Source of the DNA: Bisporella sp. PMI_857
Lineage: Eukaryota > Ascomycota > Leotiomycetes > Helotiales > Helotiaceae
Length of the DNA: 42,705 nt
NCBI GenBank assembly: GCA_021307315.1
Contig: JAJSPD010000162.1
Coordinates: 1 to 42,705, forward strand
Direction of reading: 5' to 3'
In this document: piece after piece, positions 1 to 9,661 of the stretch
Layout of the letters: each line of letters opens with the position of its first letter
How positions within the stretch are numbered: position 1 is the stretch's first letter
Translations under genes and position numbers: made by a program
Notes under the pieces: model-generated
What the model saw: the letters and a program-made list of their open reading frames with translations, nothing else
Told to the model about the DNA's origin: nothing
Databases searched by the model: none

Positions 1-691
1 TAGCCTCAATGCAAATTATCTCCAGGGGGCTCCTTTTATCTTGGTATTCAAAGATGAGGAGTATTTGTCAGGTTGTAGTGTCGCTGATTTTGTTGTTGTG
101 TAACAGCCGTACCAAGGCTTATGTAAAAGCTTGTCCTAACTTATATCCAAGTGTTTAGGGTTCATGCCGGGCGGCCCGCGCGTACTCCAGAGGCGACACA
201 AGAGATGTGGCGTTCGTCCATCGGGATATAATCACGTGCCTCGATCTCTCCCAGCCACTTCCCCAACCATCCAATCTTTTACTCTCAAGACGCATAACCG
301 TTCCCTGGATGGATTTTCCTGAGATGCACCGTTATCGTGGGAGTCTCCCATAACCTGGGAACACTGCTCCTCGGGTCGGTAGTGCTTCTGGCACATGTTA
401 TGCCAAGACACTTCATAACAGGTAACAAGATCCCAAAATCTATGCATACTTGCCTCTCACTGCTTTGGAGCAAAAACCTTTTATGGCTACCAAGTTGTGG
501 CTTCGAGCTTAGTTAGGCCTTATGTTCACTGTTTATGGCCCGCGAAAGTCATTCATTGGTGGATATATGTAAAGGGTACCTTTTTAGGTTTTCATCTGAT
601 CACCTGCTCGGGTAAACAGCAACCGAGGAGCTTTATTTACCGCAAGATGAGAACCTGGTTCACAGCTGGCGATAGTTCAGACCGTTCAAAG

Positions 692-740
692 CTGGAGCAA
701 TATCCGGGGATCAACGGGTGCGGGGTCGCATTTCGCGGGG
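692..740 (+). promoter_or_regulatory. Cluster of four CreA-like sites
   Basis: Four matches to the fungal carbon-catabolite repressor consensus SYGGRG lie within 49 bp: CTGGAG at 692-697, CCGGGG at 704-709, GCGGGG at 720-725 and GCGGGG at 735-740. They sit 150-200 bp before the transporter ATG and just before a TATA box. Known: CreA/Mig1 binds such sites and works best with several close together. Inferred: the transporter is glucose-repressed. Confidence 0.45.
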
Positions 741-763
741 AACATTCCATTTTTGAAGATGTT

Positions 764-770
764 TATATAA
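764..770 (+). promoter_or_regulatory. TATA box of the sugar transporter
   Basis: TATATAA lies about 125 bp upstream of the ATG at 893, a plausible distance for an ascomycete promoter, and directly follows the CreA-like cluster. Called from sequence and position only. Confidence 0.4.
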
Positions 771-892
771 TCATGCAAGACTAGCCAACCACCGCGAATG
801 AATGGTAGAAGCTTCGCTTCAACTTCCGCCATCAAAATCCTGCCCTCCCATAAGTCACCACTATCATCCAACCAATCTTTCAAGCATCGATA

Positions 893-3181
893 ATGGCAGA
901 CTATCGCGAGGAACGTAACTCGGAAGTCATCGACTCCAGTCACGACAAATCTGAAGTAAGGAAGATCGAGTTCAGCAATGTTGAAGCGGCTGTCGGACAC
1001 GATGCTGCAGGTCAAGAAAAACATGCAGCCCCGATACGCTACAAATCGGACGACCTTTCCGTGTGGGAGGGCGCGAAGAAGTACAAGCTCGTGACAGCAG
1101 TAGCCATGTGTGCTGCTTTCAGCTCGTCCTTAGATGGGTATCGTAAGTCTCTTTCATGACCTTTCATTGTCTTCACCAGATATACTAAATAGGAGATCTT
1201 GCTGGTCACAGAAATCAGTTTAAATGGAGGGATCGTATCGAATAAAGGTTTTATCGCACAGTTTGCGCCGCCCGGGACCAAGATCATTGAGGGCAAATAC
1301 ATCTCTGCTTGGGGCGGGATACAATCTGCCGGTCAGACTGTTGGCCAAATTGTAGGTCACTTCGTGTTCTCCTGCTTCAAATTCAGGATGCCTGCTGACC
1401 ATATTTTCCAGTTCCTCCAGTTCGCGACCGAAGCATTTGGGCGTAAGATTGCGCTCTTGATACTTTGGGGTTTCCTAACAGCAGTAAGTATCAACCTTGT
1501 TCCCGAGGCCTTCCAAATTCCTACTGCCATTCAATTAATGCACAATAGCTAATTTCACTCTTCAATTTAATTTAGAGCATCTTCGCTGAAACATTTGCTA
1601 ACAATTGGAGGCACTGGCTCGTCGCAAAGTTGCTTTCCGGTGCGGGTGTTGGAATGCTGCAGGCAACCCTCCCGGTTTACCTATCCGAATTGGCCCCTAC
1701 TCAGTTGAAAGGATTTCTGATCAATGCATACACCTTGTGAGTTCACGTCCATGCTAATCTCTACAAATAAAAGTTAAATACTAGGTGTAGCTGGTTCGTT
1801 CTTGGCCAACTCGCAGGTTCAGTATCGCTTAACAGGCTTCACACTATTGCCCCAATGGATTTTCGAACCCCAATCTACACCCAGGTTAGTCATTCGCAGA
1901 GATACATATCTTACAAAATAAGCTTAAATCTTCGCTAGTGGGCAATGATTGGAGCAATGCTGGCAATCTTCCTTGTTATTCCTGAGACTCCTTGGTGGCT
2001 TGTAAGCAAGGGAAAGTTTGATAAAGCAAGAAAGGTGCTTTTGAGGTACAATGGCCATATGGAGGACTATAACGTTGAAGAAGTAATTGTAAGTGGTGGA
2101 CTCTTCACTTCACGCATGTTTTTCCCTCGCTTGGTAGTCCTAACTTGTTGGAAATGGTAGAGCGTGATGAATACTACTATCGAAGGAGAACGCTATATTG
2201 CTAAACGAGACGCCCAAGAAGGACAATTTGAAATATTCCGTGGTCGCAATCTACTTCGATTCATCATAGCAGGATGGCCCAAGATCACGCAACAACTTGT
2301 CGGCTTGACTGTGTTTAACACTTATTCTACGTACTTCTGTCAGTATAAAAACACTTGTGAGTGCTAACTCTGGACTAACAAGTAATGCAGTCCAATATGC
2401 TGGCAACAAGAATCCTTTCCTTGTGACAGTCATCCTCTGCTCCGTTCAACTGCTCTCCATGATCCTCACTGCTCTACTCACAGATTCAGTGGGCCGTCGA
2501 CCTCTCACAGTATACCCCTATGGAGTAACTGTTGTATCTGTCCTATGCCTTGGTATTGTCGGATGCTTTGACTACACCTCAAAAGCCATCAGTTCCCTCG
2601 TGGTGGGTGTTTAACATTCCTTAGGTCAATATCGCCTATATCGCCTACTAATACCACATAATAGGTCTTTTTTGCCTGTCTTGCGACTTTCTCCACCACT
2701 GGTGCATCCGCAATTGGGTATGCTTACGCTGCTGAAGTGCCTCAACAACGTTTGCGTGCACGAACCGCTGGGTGGGCGCTAGCATCGTCAAATCTAATTG
2801 CCATTATGTTCAGCTTCTGCACCCCATTAATGATCAACGGAGATACTACTCGATGGGGGGTACGCACAGGTTTCTTGTAAGTCCTTTCATCTAGACTTGG
2901 TAACCCAATCCTTGGAACTAATATTAAGTTGATATATTATATGGAAGCTAACCTGAGATTTCTTGATCTAGCTTTGCGGCTTCTGGATCTATCGCCGTAG
3001 TCATTTCTTGGTTTATTCTTCCCGAGCTAGCACGTCGTACGCCTGGAGAAATTGACGAAATGCAAGTAATATCCAGGCACCTGTTGTTGCTGCCACTAAC
3101 AAAGCCAAAAGGTTCGAGAAGAAAATAAACCTACGAAAGTTTAAAAACTACGTCCCGTCAGATTCATACCGAGGAGAATGA
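893..3181 (+). CDS. MFS sugar transporter, alpha-glucoside permease type
   Basis: Eleven exons (893-1142, 1212-1351, 1412-1483, 1576-1736, 1785-1884, 1939-2088, 2161-2338, 2391-2602, 2665-2876, 2972-3061, 3112-3181) give 544 residues, the usual size for a fungal 12-TM sugar porter. Visible marks are a hydrophilic N-terminus of about 65 residues, DGYQISLNGG at the first membrane segment, AFGRK in loop 2-3, PETPWWL after segment 6, QQLVG in segment 7, DSVGRRP in loop 8-9 and PELARRTPGEIDEMF before the tail. This pattern fits fungal maltose/alpha-glucoside:proton symporters of the plasma membrane; the exact substrate is not readable. The last intron (3062-3111) must start with GC (GCAAGT) to restore EIDEMFEKK; a GT donor 4 bases on gives a different, shorter tail. 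Frame is intact. The CreA-like sites upstream suggest glucose repression. Confidence 0.9.
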
Positions 3182-5886
3182 TAAGCATACGGAGAGATTT
3201 TGATTGTCCTATTTCCAGGGCAACAATATAGAACCAGGTGGTAGACTTTTCATCTAGGTGTTACAGAGCAGCCGAACACAGTCTTGAGAGGACAAGGAAT
3301 GGTCGCGAATTGCTTCTCGACTCTACCTTGTTTTACCCTACCTTACCAGACATATATATAATATAAATAACACTGAGACTCTCAAAGTTTAGTGGATAAT
3401 CCACCACTTCAAATCATTAAAACCTCGAGTCAAAACTATAAGATGCAAAAGTACATGTTGTAAGGGATGTGATCAATTGGCAAGCTCATGTATCTACCAT
3501 GGCGGGAATTGTACAGCCAAACGGTTGGCATCAGGCAAAATAGATTGCTTTTTTATAATCTAGCAGGAAGAGTTAATATTTGAAAGTTTGAGAGAAATGT
3601 TTTTGAAGGTATATCCGTGGAACACTGGTCGTGTCTGCCTAATAAAATCTTTTTCACTCATCCAACCTATTTTCCTACTGTGTAATGGCTATCCCTGAAA
3701 CCAACTTCAAAATCTGACACTTTGGATTCCATCTGCAGACACGTCTATGTGCGTAAGCAATCTTCTCCAACGTTTCATTGCTCAGGTAATGCGTGCTGAA
3801 AGGATACAAAGGACGGATAAACAAAAAACAACAGGCGAAAACTTGTCGATTAACTGGGAGACTTTCACAAACAGTCCAAACCCCTATTACTGATCATAAT
3901 ACCAGCTATCTCACCAAATTCTTTCCACTGGTTGACAGCATACGGATTTGTTATATACACGCCTCTTCTTGGTTGTACATTGACATGAAATGTTAAGGTT
4001 TGTTAAGGTTTGTTTAGCGTCATGGTAGGGCATGTTAAATTAAGCAATATAATGTTACGCTCAGTTTTGGTAGGGCTGCCAGGCTGCCAGGCTGACCCCT
4101 CTCAAACACATCCAGGATGCCTGACAAACCCGAACTGCAAACAAATTATGTACATATACAACATTTCACTTGATATGCTGTTATTATTGAGGAATATTTT
4201 TCACTACATATTGCTTGCTTTAAATATTTGGTTTTGGTTAATATGGCAAGATATTTCGCCGCAATGCTATTTTTGACAGCTATCTCTTCCCTATTGAGGC
4301 AAGTAACTACAACTAATTTCTTTACCGCATCCTCCAGTTTCCATATGAATAAATGTTGGTGGTGGAAGTCTGGGCCGGCAATTATCCCGTACACCTAACG
4401 TTGCATGTTAGCTTACCATTCTATGTCTGCAGATATCAAGCCACAAAATTGCTTTGAATGCAAATATAGAAATGTCTCCATAAGTATTTACATTATTATG
4501 AAATATAAAAGAAGGGAACTTGAATAGACTAGACGCAAAACTGAGCAGCTTTAGATAATCAAGCGCGACTTTTCAAGAATCGGAGAATCCAATTTGACAC
4601 TTATTCGCTATAGCGTCTGCAGCGGTTTATGTGCACTAACTGAAGTAATTGTGTGGTTGTCGCTAATCGAACGCAGCTACCGGGATTATTTCCTTATATC
4701 AAACCTTTCTGTGAACAGATAAGATTAAAACCATTCAGATTCAACGCCCCTACCCTTAGTAGGGGTCCACCAAAAGCATCTGGCTGCCTACAATATCAGC
4801 TTAAACTTTCTGCTCAATGCCTGGGACATTACCTTCAAATCTGCCGATACGTCAAGCAGTCATTGTAGCTCGGAGGTTTCGGGAACAACAAGTTCTATCA
4901 AGCTACTTCATATTTTTTGAGTATATAATCCTTTCAGCATAAGCTTTAGACAACAAAAGACTGCGAAGTTAGCCATGGCTCTTCTTAGATGACGTTCTTG
5001 ATCATCAAGCTGAAGATAGCTAGCTTATGCTTGTAAGAACCCGGCAAAAAAAGAGATTCGAGCACGCGCCTCATTTGCTTTGAACTGGTTATACTTAGAT
5101 AATCCTTCCTCTGCCATATGAATTATTGGTAAAATCAATATGCCGAAGCGGGTGTCACGCAAGCTGGCAATATAGTTGATGCTGTTTAAACAAGGCGCAG
5201 GGTATATGCTATATATACTATAGTAATTATGCGTTCATGCAAACGGATGTCAAGGTTTAAGTGTTGAGGGCTTAGTTTTGTTTATAACATGTATTAAAAG
5301 ATAATTTATCGGCATAAGCTGTAGAATTAGCAATGTGCCTCTAGTTCTGGCTGCTTATTGTTCTAACAAGGAACACTTAAGTCTAAGCAAGACTATGTTT
5401 GTGAAACGAACCGGTTCAGTATCTTCAAAGATCTGTCCTTGGATCCAGACTTACAGTGCAGCTAGTCAACGTACACTAGTAAGCAGTAATAGTCAAATAG
5501 CTTATGCGTCCACAAAGTAGTCATTAATTGCAAACGGCTAAAGGTATTAAAATAAAATATAATAACTAAGATCCCTACTTAAACAAGCTGATAAATGATA
5601 GCATATTAACTTTATATATTCCAGGACCACTTATCCAGGTAAGTCAACTTAGAGTCCCAGCCTGTCGACTTACCTGAGTAAGATGTATTGTATTGTAATG
5701 TATTGAATAGTACTGAGTAAGCCGCTTGACACAGAACGTAGTAATTGAACGTTATTTTACCTTAATCCTCACCTCTGCGTGCATGCTAGGCCGTTGTGCA
5801 ATTGGCCCTCGCCTCTCTTTTTACTACTCCTAACCTCTGCTCACATTTGCTCACATTTGCTTCCTTGTCCCTAGCAGTTTAATCGC
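3182..5886. other. Gene-poor AT-rich spacer
   Basis: No credible gene. Short open frames lack introns, domains or family resemblance. Small tandem repeats occur: a doubled GTTAAGGTTT near 3993-4013, GGCTGCCA-type units near 4073-4094 and a doubled TGCTCACATT near 5835-5860. It may be decayed repeat DNA, but I could not assign a family. Confidence 0.5.
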
Positions 5887-6036
5887 TGTTGTTTTTAGTA
5901 TATTTATTGAAATAAGAAACCTTGATTCATCTAAGAGAGAAGAAGACAAGGATTATATACACATTGTAGGCTGAGACCAAACCTATTCCGTACATAGATC
6001 ACATGAGATTTGATGTGACACCAGTGGTCCTTAACA
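5887..6036 (-). repeat. Decayed solo LTR, copy A
   Basis: Read on the minus strand, the unit begins TGTTAAGGACC at 6036. It then carries AATAGGTTTGGTCTCA, a TATA-like TGTATATAA and AATCAAGGTTTCT, and ends ACAACA near 5887. The same ordered blocks recur on the plus strand from 18658. A TG start, CA end, internal TATA and about 150 bp length fit a small LTR. No retrotransposon coding region adjoins it, so it is a solo LTR or fragment. The 3' boundary is inferred from the CA ending only. Confidence 0.55.
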
Positions 6037-6268
6037 ATTGTCAGAAATAGGATCTCTCAGACGGAGAATCAATTGGAGGATATGTGAAGGCATCACAGCG
6101 ATAGGATACAGGCTTGTAGGGGCGTTATGAATGATGCTATTATGTAAGCCAATTCCTGACAATAATATTGCTAAAGCAATGGATTACCATGATAATTCAA
6201 CTCTGAAAATATCTATTTAGGGACACAAAAAATTAGCTTATCTATATCATTTCAAACCACATCTTAAA

Positions 6269-7220
6269 CTAATCATGCTGTACAACCTCTGTTACGCCCA
6301 AACGATTTCCTAACGTATAAGTAAAGAGCTTGATAAGCAAATCTTTAAGTAGCCTCTGCTCTTCTTCTGGTATGACTAAAACCTTCTTATCCTCGCTACC
6401 CACCTCAAAGTCCTCTAATTTATGATTCAGGGCTATGTCTAATGTATAGACTTCATGTTCCCCTCCGAACCTGATGCTTTTCCTATTCTCATCGAAAAAT
6501 TCCGCTCGCGCTTCCCACTTTCCCCACCACTTATCTAGCAGCTTGCCGAAGAATCCTACTATCTCCGCAAGCAGCTCATCCCTATCATTGATCACATAGA
6601 AGAGCGGCTTCTGATGCGAGATCTCATAGAGCGTACAGCCAAGAGCCCATAAGTCAGACGCTAGCCTGATAGATGCCCCGCCTTCAAGAATGACCTCTGG
6701 AGAGAGGTAGTCCTCAGGGATCCCAATACTAGCCAGCGGTAATAACGACTGAAACGGCTCACCAAAGTCAATAATACAAATCTGTTCCATCAGGTAGCAC
6801 CCAAGTGCAAGAGGTCGGTGGATGCGACGAGGCATTTTGGTGCAGATAGTGGATATGAGTAACGCGATAGCGACCTGTATTACCAAGGCAATCGCCAAGA
6901 TGGATAAGGTGGTATCGACCAGCCTGATAGCCCTCGAGACTCTCAACGCCATCTTGGGTGCCTGCTAAATATGTGCCGTGAGAAGTTACTGGGGCATGAT
7001 CGAGGCAGGATATGTCGCCTGGGAAATTACTCACGCGCAGTAAAGTTTCACGATCGGCAGCCTTAATCTGAGCCAGGGACTGAGGTTCTGTTATTTGACA
7101 TAGCTACAGCAGGCTCTCTTGTTCATTGATTGGAGAGATTGTAGTACGTTCTAGGTGAACGAACCGTATTAAAAGAGGTTCGTGAGAACGGGCTCTACTG
7201 CCGGAGTTGAATATTCGACG
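6269..7220 (-). pseudogene. Broken SRPK-like protein kinase
   Basis: The minus strand shows an N-terminal part of a fungal SR-protein-kinase-like protein: RRIFNS from about 7220, then SHEPLL and ISPINEQ, a TAG stop at 7104-7106, and in the same frame GGYHP-like YQAGRYHLIHLGDCL and GRYRV. The reading then jumps frame near 6850 directly to the C-lobe: IIDFGEPF (DFG motif), IPEDYLSPEV (APE region) and SDLWALGC. The glycine loop, the VAIK lysine region and the catalytic HRD loop are all missing, so an internal deletion of most of the N-lobe is likely. A stop, a frameshift and the deletion together argue for a pseudogene. A short expressed kinase-like protein from the 3' frame alone (6269-6952) is possible but could not be catalytic. 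Confidence 0.75.
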
Positions 7221-7400
7221 AGAAAGATTGCGAAGAAATACGTCTGCGTAATGTCGACTAGAAGAGATATGTAACAGCGCGCAAGTCATTAGAAGATGAA
7301 TAGCCTCTAGGGCAGCAAGTGAAAAGCGTGAGAAATAGAGCCAAATGTGAAGAAGCCAAGTGTTGAACAGGCTAGGTCTAAGGATCATACCTAGTCTATT

Positions 7401-7450
7401 GTAGGCACCGGTAGGCACCTGTAGGCAACGGTAGGCAACGGTAGGCAACA
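7401..7450 (+). repeat. Five tandem copies of a 10-bp unit
   Basis: Five consecutive near-identical units of GTAGGCAMCN (GTAGGCACCG, GTAGGCACCT, then three of the GTAGGCAACR type) lie just beyond the kinase remnant. It is a candidate variable-number repeat. Confidence 0.8.
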
Positions 7451-7909
7451 GCAGGTATCAGTGATGACATGTGAGCATCGTACCTCTATAAGTAGAGGGA
7501 TTATCTCTGTAGTTTAGGTTCTACAACCTTCAGCAATTGATACTCGTTTGCCCTATACTCTCTGAAAGCCACGTGACTTTCTCTATTTGAACACCAAGAT
7601 ATTAAAATGGGAGCAGCCTAATATAGGTCAACCTGTGGACGAGGAGTGGCCGCCACCCCCCCCCCCCCCCCGCGACCTACAACAAAACAAAAACAGCAAG
7701 TTCAAGACGATCTGTAGCTGTTAAGAGACAGAATATAGAAAAGTAACTCAATTGATGCACAGAATATTGTTATATACAAGGAACTAGTAGCCTAAAAGAA
7801 ATATATACAGGAGCAGCGGAAACAGATCAGGCGGGTATAGTGTCTCCATCAAAATCCTACCTTCACTCATGCTTATATGATATAAATTCAAGGAGATTTT
7901 TGAGAACGC
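7451..7909. other. Intergenic with C16 homopolymer
   Basis: No gene is seen. A run of sixteen C at 7656-7671 stands out in otherwise AT-rich DNA. The part nearest 7909 is the 3' flank of the tannase gene on the minus strand. Confidence 0.6.
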
Positions 7910-9661
7910 TTAAAACACAGGCTGTAGCTTAAATGCATCAAAGGTATATGTCCAGCTATCAATCGAGGCTTGATCGTCGACACAATTGAAGGTCGAGCTG
8001 TTACCATGCCAGAGAGGGCGCGTCGGCCACTGACAAAGCATCTGGGTTTCGCCAGCATAGTCTCCTGAGGATACAGTAGCGTTGAGGGCGCTGGGCTTGA
8101 CTCCATTCTCGACCCAGTCAATCATGGTCTCCATCAAAGTCTCAGGATAAGGGCCGGGTTGGAGGGAGTTGGTACCACAGTGCGCGGCGCCAGGAATCAG
8201 GTAAAATTGATACCAATCTGAGAGAGCCTCCACTGCTTCTCTATCTGTAGAATTGGGATACATGATTGAGCGGACGGACTGCCAGTAGTGGACCGAGGAA
8301 GGCGAGGGAATAGAAGGGTCAGCTTCGCCGTGGTAGTGGAGTAGCTTTCCACCTGAGGATTGGAAGGGTGTGAGATCTGGGAGGGTGGTCTGTAAGCTGT
8401 CTAAGTATCGGATCATACCAGTATTCATCCAGTCGACAAGTGTATCATATGTAACGCTGTCGAGGCTGTCAAGGTTGTCGAGATCAAGCAGCTCAATGTA
8501 CTTCGCGACGTACATGCCACCAGTGGAAGGGATATTGAGTTCCCAGGCATCGGTCTCGTTGTTGTAAGTTGGATCACCGTCAGATAAGTCGGATCCAAGC
8601 TGCCAGGACAGATAAGCTCGCTGACCTTGCGAGCTGTGCAGCCCGTCATAGATGGCTTGTGCAACGGCAACATCCTGAGCGGTGATGGTACCGTTCTGCT
8701 CGGGAGTTGTACTCTGCTGGCTACCCAGAGCCTGACGCTTGCTGAAGCCAAATCCAAGAGAGCTGCTGGTGGTAGCGGCACAGTAGTACGACTCGCCAAT
8801 GATTGAAGTCAAGTTGAAGTTGAGTTTGCACAGGTCGGTCCGGGAGATAACACTATCAGTTCTTCCATCAAGGGGGTCACAAGCAGTAATAGTAGCGTTG
8901 ACGATCTTATCTAAAGCACAAGGAGGAGGATAATAATCCATTGTGTGTTCAACGGCGGCTGAGTAGACGTGATGAACCTGCTGCTGCGCAAATCGGAAAG
9001 CCGGGGCACCGGCGACGACACCATCGTACTCCTCGCCCCAGCGCTGAACCTGACTCATACCCTCTCTGCCACCATCAGAGCATCCTTCGAAGTAAGTGTA
9101 GATCTTAGTATCACTGGAAAGTCCATAGAAACCAGGGGCAATCGCCTTAGCAACCTGTGTCATCTCGCCGAGAGCCTGATATGAAAACATATAGGTGGAA
9201 TCCCAGTTTATAGATCCATTCCCGTACAGGAATTTCTCGTCGTAGCTATAGTTAAATGCGTCATACCCAGCATCGGTTGCACCAGAGGCTGCACCATATG
9301 CAAGACCTCCAGTCGCATCGCTTGATAAAGAATATCCTCCGCCGCCACCAACATAGAACCGATTCTTGAAGTCTGAGGCTTGGGGAAAGGCATACTTGAG
9401 AACTACCAGATCGCCTTTACTACCATGGGTATACGAAACGGTGACATTGCAGTATGTATAGGCTGTCGTGGAGCCTATGCCAGCGGTGGCATTGTAAACG
9501 GCAGCAGCTGTGACTGATGATGGACTTAAGTTAATTCCAAGTATCGTGCCATTCGCCGGCAGAGCAGCTTGCACATTCGAAACAGTACAGATATTGGCGA
9601 GAGCGGCAGCATTAGTGGTTGTTGCAAGAGCGGCGACCGCAGCGCTTGTAGACCAGCGCAT
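7910..9661 (-). CDS. Secreted tannase / feruloyl esterase family protein
   Basis: A single exon of 583 residues. I chose the ATG at 9661 because it starts a signal peptide (MRWSTSAAVAALA, ending near NAAALA) followed by the mature start ICTVSNVQAALP; a longer frame upstream only adds polar residues. Family marks are GCSDGGREG with nucleophile Ser195 preceded by Cys194, GEADPSIP with Asp448, and GAAHCGTN with His494 followed by Cys495. These are the CS-D-HC arrangement in which a disulfide ties Ser and His together. CDPLDGRTDSV (261-271) matches the family's calcium loop. A dibasic KR at 308-309 lies in a low-complexity linker, where fungal tannases are cut by a Kex2-type protease into two chains. 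The enzyme should hydrolyse gallate or hydroxycinnamate esters outside the cell; which of these cannot be told from sequence. Confidence 0.92.
   Translation of the reverse strand: MRWSTSAAVAALATTTNAAALANICTVSNVQAALPANGTILGINLSPSSVTAAAVYNATAGIGSTTAYTYCNVTVSYTHGSKGDLVVLKYAFPQASDFKNRFYVGGGGGYSLSSDATGGLAYGAASGATDAGYDAFNYSYDEKFLYGNGSINWDSTYMFSYQALGEMTQVAKAIAPGFYGLSSDTKIYTYFEGCSDGGREGMSQVQRWGEEYDGVVAGAPAFRFAQQQVHHVYSAAVEHTMDYYPPPCALDKIVNATITACDPLDGRTDSVISRTDLCKLNFNLTSIIGESYYCAATTSSSLGFGFSKRQALGSQQSTTPEQNGTITAQDVAVAQAIYDGLHSSQGQRAYLSWQLGSDLSDGDPTYNNETDAWELNIPSTGGMYVAKYIELLDLDNLDSLDSVTYDTLVDWMNTGMIRYLDSLQTTLPDLTPFQSSGGKLLHYHGEADPSIPSPSSVHYWQSVRSIMYPNSTDREAVEALSDWYQFYLIPGAAHCGTNSLQPGPYPETLMETMIDWVENGVKPSALNATVSSGDYAGETQMLCQWPTRPLWHGNSSTFNCVDDQASIDSWTYTFDAFKLQPVF

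Larger units (their letters stand above)
1..892. other. Intergenic, upstream of sugar transporter
   Basis: No gene could be supported. Short open frames on both strands show no recognisable protein. The last 200 bases hold the likely promoter of the downstream transporter, listed separately. Confidence 0.6.
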
